From: Pirellulales bacterium
GTDB lineage: Bacteria > Planctomycetota > Planctomycetia > Pirellulales > JAICIG01
Reading direction: 5' to 3'
Length of the DNA stretch: 35,870 nt
NCBI GenBank assembly: GCA_025924495.1
Contig: JAICIG010000014.1
Span: forward strand, 1 to 35,870
Under the pieces are notes generated by a model. It did no database searches and had not been told where the DNA came from. It was given only the letters and a program-made list of their open reading frames with translations. This document shows positions 10,324 through 16,410 of this stretch, in pieces; the stretch's first letter is position 1; each line of letters opens with the position of its first letter. A program made the translations under genes and the position numbers.

Positions 10324-10951
10324 TTGAACAGAAGGAAACAAAGAAAACGAAGGAAGGATTTTGGATTCTTCGATCGAGGCCGCTTCTCCTCGTATTTAGC
10401 CTGCTTCGTTTCGTTTACCTTCGGTTCAATCGAGATTTGCACCTGGGAGAACCATTCTCGACACGCCATCCACGAGCTTCATTTCGCGAAAGTTGAATAC
10501 CAGCCCGAGCGGCACGTTGAGCAGTTTCATATAGCTCAACAACTGAGCCTTATGGATCGGCAAGACTTGCTCAACGGCCTTGATTTCCAACAGAAGTACG
10601 GCGTCAACGAGCAGGTCGAATTTCAAAGTCTCAGTAAACGTCCAGTCTTTATAGGCGATCCGCACCTTTTCTTGGTTGACGACAGGAATGCCACGAAGTT
10701 CAAACTCTCGCAGCAGGCATTTCTCGTAGATGCTCTCAAGCAATCCTGGACCCAAGATACGGTGCACTTCGACGGCTGCTCCAATCGCCTCGCGGGTCAG
10801 CCGGTCCGCCTTCTGAAATGCCGGATGCATGACATGTGGCCCCATTCTTGTTCTCTTGAACAAAAGGCAACGAAGGAAACAAAGGGAGGAAATCAAATGG
10901 TCGGGGAAGCTTCCGTGCCACGACTTCCGCACTTCGTTTCCTTCTGTTCAA
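10324..10951. repeat. Inverted repeats bounding the GxxExxY cassette
   Basis: TTGAACAGAAGGAAAC at 10324-10339 recurs as a perfect inverted copy at 10936-10951. A third, diverged copy in direct orientation with AAGG/GAAAC periodicity lies at about 10856-10880. The outer pair encloses the GxxExxY gene and nothing else. GxxExxY genes in planctomycetes and related phyla commonly sit in such purine-rich repeated flanks (general knowledge), suggesting a mobile cassette. No transposase is present. Confidence 0.7.
10426..10845 (-). CDS. GxxExxY family protein
   Basis: Short protein (about 139 residues) of the GxxExxY family, related to PD-(D/E)xK nucleases. The naming motif G34-LL-E37-SI-Y40 sits within AAVEVHRILGPGLLES. 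The nuclease-like core FDLLVD...LLEIKAVE puts D77, E87 and K89 in the expected D-ExK arrangement, with Q101 in HKAQLLSYMKL. The C-terminal GLVFNF and a GVSRMVL tail are also typical. The frame is open to a GTG at 10932, but the extra residues (LCFLRCLLFKRTR) are translation of repeat DNA, so I chose the ATG at 10845; an ATG five codons further in is possible. No clear ribosome-binding site is seen. The biological role of the family is not established. The flanking inverted repeats suggest acquisition as a cassette. Confidence 0.85.
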   Translation of the reverse strand: MGPHVMHPAFQKADRLTREAIGAAVEVHRILGPGLLESIYEKCLLREFELRGIPVVNQEKVRIAYKDWTFTETLKFDLLVDAVLLLEIKAVEQVLPIHKAQLLSYMKLLNVPLGLVFNFREMKLVDGVSRMVLPGANLD

Positions 10952-10997
10952 TTTGTATTCGTGGGCTTCGGTTCGAGCCATGATTCGTTGGCATAGC

Positions 10998-11579
10998 CTA
11001 ATGCCGCGCTCGCAGGCCGAGAATCAGTTCGACTTCGCCTACCGGACTGTTAAGCCGGCTGGCGATGGCAGCGCTGCTGTGCCCTGCGTCGGCGAGGGCG
11101 TAGATTTCTTCATGACGCCTTGAGGCGGCCGTGGTTTTGGCGGGGGCCGTTGCGACAGCAGCGGCCGACATTGTTGGGCCTGGCCTAGGCGCGGGCTGAT
11201 GCGATTGCACGTGGGATAGCTTCGAGATCGCGATGGACGGCTCTTTCTCGACCGTGCCGCTGCGCTCAAGCCATTCGCCGACGCTTTGCAGTCGGGCGAT
11301 GCGATCGTCTGCGTCGCGAATCAATTGATCCAGCAGGCTGAGCTTGCTGTCGATGCGAGCCGTGATTTCGCGAGCCGTCTCGTGCATCTGAACTTCCCAG
11401 CGCTCGAATTCCGTCGCTCGTTTGAGCGGCGGATTCGGCGCCCGCACGTCGGTTGACTTAGCATCGCGCGCGGTTTGCCGGATCCGCCGCTGTGAACGCA
11501 TTAGCAATACAGCGCACGCTATCGCCAGGCCGATCAGGAACAGAACATTCGGCTTTTGGATTTCAGCCAGCAGCCACAT
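10998..11579 (-). CDS. Membrane-anchored coiled-coil protein with HTH-like C-terminus
   Basis: A 193-residue protein with one N-terminal transmembrane helix (about residues 10-27, VLFLIGLAIACAVLLM). A charged stretch likely to form a coiled coil follows (about 60-110), then a Pro/Ala-rich linker and a C-terminal helical unit. The tail, IYALADAGHSSAAIASRLNSPVGEVELILGLR, resembles the small helix-turn-helix-like end of DUF2802/DUF6115 membrane proteins. The function is unknown. The frame is open upstream to 11690, but that part overlaps larC; the ATG at 11579 has AAGGAGG at normal spacing. It starts 26 bp after the larC stop, so it is probably cotranscribed with larC. Confidence 0.72.
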   Translation of the reverse strand: MWLLAEIQKPNVLFLIGLAIACAVLLMRSQRRIRQTARDAKSTDVRAPNPPLKRATEFERWEVQMHETAREITARIDSKLSLLDQLIRDADDRIARLQSVGEWLERSGTVEKEPSIAISKLSHVQSHQPAPRPGPTMSAAAVATAPAKTTAASRRHEEIYALADAGHSSAAIASRLNSPVGEVELILGLRARH

Positions 11580-11605
11580 CCGCGCCTCCTTGCACGATTC
11601 GCGAG

Positions 11606-12793
11606 TTATTTCTTGTTCGCAAATGCCTTTTGCGCCGCTTCGTAAACATCCTTCAGCGGCAGCCCGCGTTCGTTCGCCACACGACTGCACGAATCGAATT
11701 CAGGCGAAAAGCTCGGTTCCTGTCCGGCTATCCAACCGAGCTTGCCCTCGATCGGTCCATACTCTGTTTCGACCTGGTGCGCGGTGCGCTCCAGCTTATG
11801 GCGGCTGACGGGCCAGCGCCGCACGCCGAGCGTGCCCGTCTCGCGGAACAGGATCTTTTCGACTTTCTCGATCTGGGCCGGCTGGCAGAGCACGGTCAAC
11901 GTGACGCCGGGCCGGTTCTTTTTCATGTGAATGGCGGTGGTATAGACGTCGAGTGCGCCGGCCTCCCAGAGCTTCGTGGTGGCATAACCGATGACTTCGC
12001 CCGACACATCATCGAGATTCGTTTCGACAACCCACACCTGATCGGCCTGCATGGCTTCGACCGATTCGCCAACGAACAATCGCACCAGATTGGCCTGCTC
12101 GGCAAGCTCGCGCGTGCCGGCGCCGTAGCCGATTCGTTCGACCTTCATGGCCGGCAGCGGGCCGAAATGGTCGACCAAGGTCGCTACGATCGCGGCGCCA
12201 GTTGGCGTGGTCAATTCGGCGTCAACATTTGATTCCGCCAGCGGCACGCCCTTGAGCAGCTCGGCCGTGGCCGGCGCCGGAATGCTGCACAGTCCGTGGG
12301 CGATTTTCACCGTGCCCCGGCCTGTGGGAATCGGAGAGCAGGCGATCCGGTCGACGCCCAGCAGATCCCAGCCGATCGCCGCGCCGACGATATCGGCGAT
12401 GGAATCAATCGCTCCGACTTCATGGAAATGGACTTTGCGAATCGTCGTACCGTGGACCTTGGCCTCCGCCTCGCCCAGCTTGGTGAAGATTCGCTTGGCC
12501 AGATCTTTTTGCGGAGCGGTCAACTGGCTCGCATCGATGAGGTCGGTAATGTGGTGCAAATGGCGATGGGCATGTTCCGGCTGATGCTCGACCGTAATAT
12601 GGGTGGCGCGGAAGCCTTTGCGTTTGACTTCGTTAGCAACCAGTCGGACGCCCGCCAGGCCGAGCGAATCGATGCCGGCGCTGATCGCCGCAAGCTCGAC
12701 GCCCGCATCGACTAACGCTCCCAGGGTCATGTCGCCGCTAATTCCGCTCAAACAATCGAGGTAAGCAATCTTCACGGTAGGTAGGGCCTTCAC
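11606..12793 (-). CDS. larC: Nickel pincer cofactor biosynthesis protein LarC
   Basis: LarC inserts nickel into the pyridinium-dithiocarboxylate cofactor of lactate racemase-type enzymes in a CTP-dependent step. Recognised from the N-terminal KIAYLDCLSGISGDMTLGALVDAG, a His-rich segment at about 69-81 (EHQPEHAHRHLHH), VHFHEVGAIDSIADIVGAAI, PIPTGRGTVKIAHG, PAPATAELLKGVP, ELTTPTGAAI and, in the C-terminal half, ETNLDDVSGEVIGY and RETGTLGVRR. The 395-residue protein is one uninterrupted frame, whereas in Lactobacillus plantarum LarC is made from two frames by programmed frameshifting. The GTG at 12793 opens the frame; a GTG six codons later (12775) would start exactly at the family N-terminus (KIAYLDC) and is equally plausible. 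No larB, larE or larA is visible nearby. Confidence 0.93.
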   Translation of the reverse strand: MKALPTVKIAYLDCLSGISGDMTLGALVDAGVELAAISAGIDSLGLAGVRLVANEVKRKGFRATHITVEHQPEHAHRHLHHITDLIDASQLTAPQKDLAKRIFTKLGEAEAKVHGTTIRKVHFHEVGAIDSIADIVGAAIGWDLLGVDRIACSPIPTGRGTVKIAHGLCSIPAPATAELLKGVPLAESNVDAELTTPTGAAIVATLVDHFGPLPAMKVERIGYGAGTRELAEQANLVRLFVGESVEAMQADQVWVVETNLDDVSGEVIGYATTKLWEAGALDVYTTAIHMKKNRPGVTLTVLCQPAQIEKVEKILFRETGTLGVRRWPVSRHKLERTAHQVETEYGPIEGKLGWIAGQEPSFSPEFDSCSRVANERGLPLKDVYEAAQKAFANKK

Positions 12794-13077
12794 GCGTTAT
12801 AAGATGGGCCGAATTCTAGAGTTGCTGCTGCAGCAGGCAAGGTCAATTGGCTCGACCGCATTGCCTGCCGTCTCTAGTCCCCTGACTTCTGCCAGCTCGC
12901 CCATTCTTACAGGCGGGTGCGTATTTCTGAAGCCCCGCAATGTTCTTTCAACCTGAAAACGCTGCTTTTGGACCTCGAGCAGGAGGTTTCGAGCTCGTTT
13001 TCTTGCCGCCGTTGACCGCGAGCGAACCCGCATCTAAAGTACCGCCCCTTCGACCTTTACCCTGACCGGTTATATTG

Positions 13078-14058
13078 ATGAGCTTGGCCTCGCAAGAACC
13101 TGCCGTTTGCCAATCCAGGGCCCCTTGGGGGGCGTTGCCGCCTCGCCTGCGCGTGCTGTACATCGCTTGTTCGCGGCGAACTGGCGCCTGGCTGGCGGAG
13201 GCGTTTGCAGCGGACCGCGCGGCGCGAATTGAGCTCGAAGAGACGGTCGGAGCCGCGGCCGGTTTGACCCGTCTGCGCGAGGATTCCTACGACGCGGTCC
13301 TCATCAGCCACGCGGAAGGCGAACTCGACGCGCTAGAACTGATCGAAGGTTTGAGAGCAGGCGGTGCGGAAGAACCGGCAATCGTCCTGGGATCGGCGAG
13401 CGAGGAGCAACTTTCCGCGCTGTGTTATGAGGTTGGCGCTGATGCCTATGTTTGCGTCGAAGCCACAACCACGCGCTCCTTGATCTGGATTATCGCCCGG
13501 GCTATCGAACGCCATCAGTTAATCCGAGAGAACCGGCGGCTTGCCCAGGCCGAGCGAAATCGTCTGCGGTTGGAACATAGCGAGGCCGAGCGGCTTCTCG
13601 AGCAGCAGCGGGCATTGATTCGCGAATTGGAGCAGTTGCACGGTTGCACCCTTGCCTCGGCTGCAATCGAGCAAGCTGCGACCGACGAATATCCAGCCTT
13701 ATCAGCACGGCTCGCCGCTGCGACCAATTCACAGTCCGAAGCGTTCGATAGTCAATATCGGGAGTTGCTGAGGGCCTATGTAATTATGGGGTCGGGTAAT
13801 CTGGCTGCCGAGATGCGAACGTTTGCCGACTCGCTTGCCGCCGCCGGCGTTTCAGCCCGACAGGCGATCGCCCTTCACGTGCGGGTGTTGGAAGAGATTG
13901 TCCGCGGCTTGGGCAACCGCAGCGCCCGTCATGTGATGACGCGAGCCGATCTCCTGGTGCTCGAAGTCATTGTCCATTTGGCCGAGGGGTATCGCCAGCG
14001 CCTTGAGGGATGTCCCCCGCAGCCCGATTCCGGCGAGTCGTTCGGGCTGGTCGCCTGA
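13078..14058 (+). CDS. Pseudo-receiver coiled-coil protein
   Basis: A 326-residue cytoplasmic protein in three parts. Residues about 20-140 look like a response-regulator receiver fold (RLRVLYIACSRRTGAWLAEAF, YDAVLISHAEGELDALELIEGL, EEPAIVLGSASEEQLSALCYEVGADAYV). The key residues are replaced: no acidic pair after strand 1, Ser where the phosphoacceptor Asp should be (VLIS), and no conserved Lys. Residues about 140-195 form an Arg/Glu-rich coiled coil. The C-terminal part (about 220-310) is an all-helical region (YRELLRAYVIMGSGNLAAEM, ARHVMTRADLLVLEVIVHLAEGY) that I recognise only as planctomycete-type. ATG at 13078 is used; the frame also opens with TTG one codon earlier. No clear ribosome-binding site is seen. 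A 9-bp hairpin straddles its stop codon. Confidence 0.75.
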   Translation: MSLASQEPAVCQSRAPWGALPPRLRVLYIACSRRTGAWLAEAFAADRAARIELEETVGAAAGLTRLREDSYDAVLISHAEGELDALELIEGLRAGGAEEPAIVLGSASEEQLSALCYEVGADAYVCVEATTTRSLIWIIARAIERHQLIRENRRLAQAERNRLRLEHSEAERLLEQQRALIRELEQLHGCTLASAAIEQAATDEYPALSARLAAATNSQSEAFDSQYRELLRAYVIMGSGNLAAEMRTFADSLAAAGVSARQAIALHVRVLEEIVRGLGNRSARHVMTRADLLVLEVIVHLAEGYRQRLEGCPPQPDSGESFGLVA

Positions 14059-14077
14059 TTGCGGGGACCAGGCGACC
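14049..14077 (+). terminator. GC hairpin spanning the pseudo-receiver stop codon
   Basis: GGTCGCCTG at 14049-14057 pairs perfectly with CAGGCGACC at 14069-14077, with an 11-base loop. It includes the TGA stop (14056-14058). There is no T tract, so it may be a transcript-end or stability hairpin rather than a classical terminator. Confidence 0.4.
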
Positions 14078-14092
14078 GCCTTCCGCCCGACG

Positions 14093-14101
14093 TGCTATTA
14101 T
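14093..14101 (+). promoter_or_regulatory. Extended -10 promoter for the mazG-like gene
   Basis: TG-C-TATTAT at 14093-14101 fits an extended -10 element (TGnTATAAT with one change). The -35 region is weak. Transcription would start near 14108, giving a leader of about 75 bases before the ATG at 14183 and separating this gene from its upstream neighbour. Confidence 0.5.
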
Positions 14102-14182
14102 GGCCGCATTGCAATAGTTTGGGGCGGCATGCGACCGGTGGAACCGAGAATTTGTCAAACCGGCACCGAAAGAGCGACCGTG

Positions 14183-14554
14183 ATGAGCGACCACGAAACG
14201 ACCCTGGCGGAGCTGCGCGAATTGGTCCGACGATTTGTCGATGCACGCGATTGGCGACAGTTTCATACGCCCAAGAATCTATCGATGTCGCTGGCGATCG
14301 AAGCAGCAGAGCTGATGGAGCATTTCCAGTGGCTGACGCCGGAAGAGTCTCGTGCATTGGCCAGTCAACCCGACAAGCTGGCTGAAGCAGGCGAAGAGTT
14401 GGCTGATGTCGTCTGTTACGCCTTGGCGCTGGCTAACGAACTGGGGCTCGATGTCTCCGAGACAGTGCGCGCCAAAATGATCAAGAACGCGCAGAAGTAT
14501 CCCGTGGAACAATACCGCGGCCGCTACGGTCCGGAAGACCGCCGCGCGCAATAA
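14183..14554 (+). CDS. MazG-like nucleotide pyrophosphohydrolase (dCTPase type)
   Basis: A 123-residue all-alpha NTP pyrophosphohydrolase that probably hydrolyses non-canonical or excess dNTPs (dCTP-like) to the monophosphate and pyrophosphate. The signature RDWRQFHTPKNLSMSLAIEAAELMEHFQW (about 22-50) is that of the RS21-C6/DCTPP1 group. Metal-binding residues E40 and E43, then E71/E72 and D75 (EELADVVCYAL), are all present. The C-terminal KNAQKYP is also typical. The frame extends upstream to 13970 but overlaps the preceding gene with no similarity; ATG 14183 matches the family start. Its stop codon is immediately followed by the A-run of a minus-strand terminator belonging to the convergent peroxidase gene. 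Confidence 0.92.
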   Translation: MSDHETTLAELRELVRRFVDARDWRQFHTPKNLSMSLAIEAAELMEHFQWLTPEESRALASQPDKLAEAGEELADVVCYALALANELGLDVSETVRAKMIKNAQKYPVEQYRGRYGPEDRRAQ

Positions 14555-14589
14555 AAAACAAAAGCGGCGGACATCGTTGTCCGCCGCTT
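14553..14589 (-). terminator. Rho-independent terminator of the peroxidase gene
   Basis: A perfect 11-bp stem (14562-14572 with 14579-14589) with a 6-base loop is followed, on the minus strand, by a T-rich tract (complement of 14553-14561). It lies 60 bp past the peroxidase stop and abuts the stop of the convergent mazG-like gene. On the plus strand the hairpin has no following T run, so it mainly serves the minus strand. Confidence 0.85.
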
Positions 14590-14649
14590 GCATGAGATCG
14601 GTCTCTGTCCGGCGAATGGCCTTCAGGCTGCCCTTCGCCGGGTAAGAGG

Positions 14650-15237
14650 TTACTTCGCCAATTCGTCTTCGATGGCAGAGACGACTTCTTCCGAGTCTGG
14701 TTTGACCTTCGGCGAGAACCTGGCGACGATGTTTCCGTTTCGATCAATCAGGAACTTCTCAAAGTTCCAGGTAATGTCGCCGGCAAACTTGGGGTCGGTT
14801 TCCTTGGAGGTCAGAAATTTGTAGAGAGGGCATTGGGCTTCCCCCTTGACGACCACCTTGGAGAACATGTCGAATTTGACGCCGTAGTTCTTCTCGCAAA
14901 ACTCCGAGATCTCCTCGTCGCTGCCCGGCTCCTGGCTGCCGAATTCATTCGCGGGGAAGCCGAGGATCGCCAAGCCCTTGCTGGCATATTTCTCGTGCAA
15001 CTCTTCCAGTTGTTCGTACTGCGGAGTAAGGCCGCACTGGCTGGCCACATTGACGATTAATACGACCTTGCCCTTGTACTTTGACAGGTCGACTGGCTTT
15101 CCGCTTAAGCTCTTCATTTTAAAGTTGAGCGCCGAGGGAGCCTTACTGTCTCCCTTGTCTGCTCCTTGGACAGCGCCGGCGACGCAGCCTGTAGCGACTG
15201 CAGCGAGCAAAGAACGAATCCATAGTTGCGTTGTCAC
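14650..15237 (-). CDS. Exported glutathione peroxidase family protein
   Basis: A 195-residue thiol peroxidase that reduces hydrogen peroxide and organic or lipid hydroperoxides. The N-terminus is a signal peptide (about 1-26); a Cys at 18 after VATG makes lipoprotein processing conceivable. Catalytic residues: Cys68 in NVASQCGLTPQY (cysteine, not selenocysteine), Q102 just after FPANEFGSQEPG, and W157/N158 in ITWNFEKFL. A second Cys at 114 (EFCEKNYGVKFDMF) sits where thioredoxin-dependent members keep the resolving Cys, so electrons probably come from thioredoxin-like proteins rather than glutathione (inference). Start: GTG with GGAGG about 6 bases upstream. It is followed by its own terminator. 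Confidence 0.93.
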   Translation of the reverse strand: MTTQLWIRSLLAAVATGCVAGAVQGADKGDSKAPSALNFKMKSLSGKPVDLSKYKGKVVLIVNVASQCGLTPQYEQLEELHEKYASKGLAILGFPANEFGSQEPGSDEEISEFCEKNYGVKFDMFSKVVVKGEAQCPLYKFLTSKETDPKFAGDITWNFEKFLIDRNGNIVARFSPKVKPDSEEVVSAIEDELAK

Positions 15238-15312
15238 GTTGTCCTCCGTTTGGGTTCGAAGCTGTATGGACAGATCAAATCTTTCCTATCCGTCCCCAAT
15301 AGTCTAGGAGGA

Positions 15313-15338
15313 AGCTGGCTGACCCGCCAGCTTTTTTT
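15313..15338 (+). terminator. Plus-strand terminator between two minus-strand genes
   Basis: A 7-bp stem (AGCTGGC at 15313-15319 with GCCAGCT at 15326-15332), a 6-base loop and a T run to 15338. It works only for plus-strand transcription, yet the genes on both sides are on the minus strand. No plus-strand gene is seen just upstream. Confidence 0.65.
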
Positions 15339-15417
15339 GACAGGCTGAGCCAGAGCAGGCATCTGGATTCAGACGCCAGCAAATACTGCAGGGCGAAAGT
15401 GTTTCCGTTGCGGATTG

Positions 15418-16203
15418 CTAGGCAAGGCTCGCCAAGAATTGGACCGCCTGGGCAAGCTCGCCGAACGGATCTTCCGCTCGCTCGCGCACGACCGTCCAAT
15501 ACCCGCGATAGCCATGCTCTTCGAGCGCTCCGCAAAGAGCTGGAAAATCGGCCGAACCGCGGCCCAACGGCACTTCAATGCCGCGGCCTTGGGCCAGATC
15601 GCGGACGCCGTCTTTGGCGCGCACATAGCGAATGTTCGACCCGATCGCTGTGATGGCGTCGAGGGGGGCGAAGCCGTTGATGATCAAGTTGCCGGGGTTC
15701 AAGCTGACGGCTAACGAGCCATGCGGCAACGCAGCCAATAAGCGAGCCAGGTCGGCGCCGCTTTCGCTGCCTGTTTCGGCCGTCAACGTTGCGCCGGCGC
15801 GTTGCCCGTAGGCTCCTAGATCGGTCAGCGCTTCGATCAGGGTCGACCAGATGGGGCCTTCCGATTTGTCGGGGACGCGGCCGATCTGATTGACTAACAG
15901 CGACGCGCCGAGCGAGTAGGCGAAGCTCATAGCCGCCTTGGTGGCCTCGATTCTCCGCTCCAAGTCTTCCGCCGTGTCGTAGCCGCGGCGCGTGCGGAAG
16001 GCCACGGCGGCGACGCGCAGTTCCAGGTCGTCCAGCATCTTACGCACCTGGCGGAGGCCGCTTTGCGAGAGTTGCTGCGGATTGATTTCGCCCCGAGCAT
16101 CCACTTCGACGGCCGAAACGCCCAGGCGCTTGGCCGCCAAAAGCGCTTGCTTGAACGGCAAGCGCAGGCTGCGGAGTTCGACGGCGATTTTAAGTTGCGG
16201 CAT
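15418..16203 (-). CDS. Sugar phosphate isomerase/epimerase-like TIM barrel
   Basis: A 261-residue protein resembling the xylose isomerase-like TIM-barrel superfamily (sugar phosphate isomerases/epimerases, AP endonuclease 2 fold). Visible landmarks are the start KIAVELRSLRLPFKQALLAAKRLGVSAVEVDARG, a middle strand with TLTAETGSESG, SLNPGNLIINGFAPLDAI, IRYVRAKDGVRD and the C-terminal PLGRGSADFPALCGALEEHGYRGYWTVV. The last block is typical of the family (G-G-D-...-L...GY.G). Metal ligands are only partly conserved: E in AETGSE, N in LNPGN and D in AKDG. Substrate cannot be predicted. ATG start; the divergent gene begins 207 bp upstream. Confidence 0.82.
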   Translation of the reverse strand: MPQLKIAVELRSLRLPFKQALLAAKRLGVSAVEVDARGEINPQQLSQSGLRQVRKMLDDLELRVAAVAFRTRRGYDTAEDLERRIEATKAAMSFAYSLGASLLVNQIGRVPDKSEGPIWSTLIEALTDLGAYGQRAGATLTAETGSESGADLARLLAALPHGSLAVSLNPGNLIINGFAPLDAITAIGSNIRYVRAKDGVRDLAQGRGIEVPLGRGSADFPALCGALEEHGYRGYWTVVRERAEDPFGELAQAVQFLASLA

Positions 16204-16410
16204 AGGTTGAGTTTTTCGGTTGTAGCGATGCGGTGCGGCTAAGGTCGAGCGGGCAAGCTCCGCCGGTCGATAACAGTACGTGGGGCATTGCCGGAACTTC
16301 CTGCTATTGCGGCCTTATGGCGGAGAGCGCGGCGCTTTTCCGGGCACGCCACCCGTCGCTCGTGCGGAGAATTCGCCGGTCGTCCGTGTTCAAGGTGCCA
16401 GCGTCCGCTC

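Noticed and set aside
10297..10983. Plus-strand frame of 228 residues across the GxxExxY cassette
   Set aside because: It reads through both repeat flanks antisense to a gene with intact family motifs.
13071..13076. TATATT as a -10 element of the pseudo-receiver gene
   Set aside because: It lies only one base before the ATG, so transcription would start inside the coding region, and no -35 is well placed.
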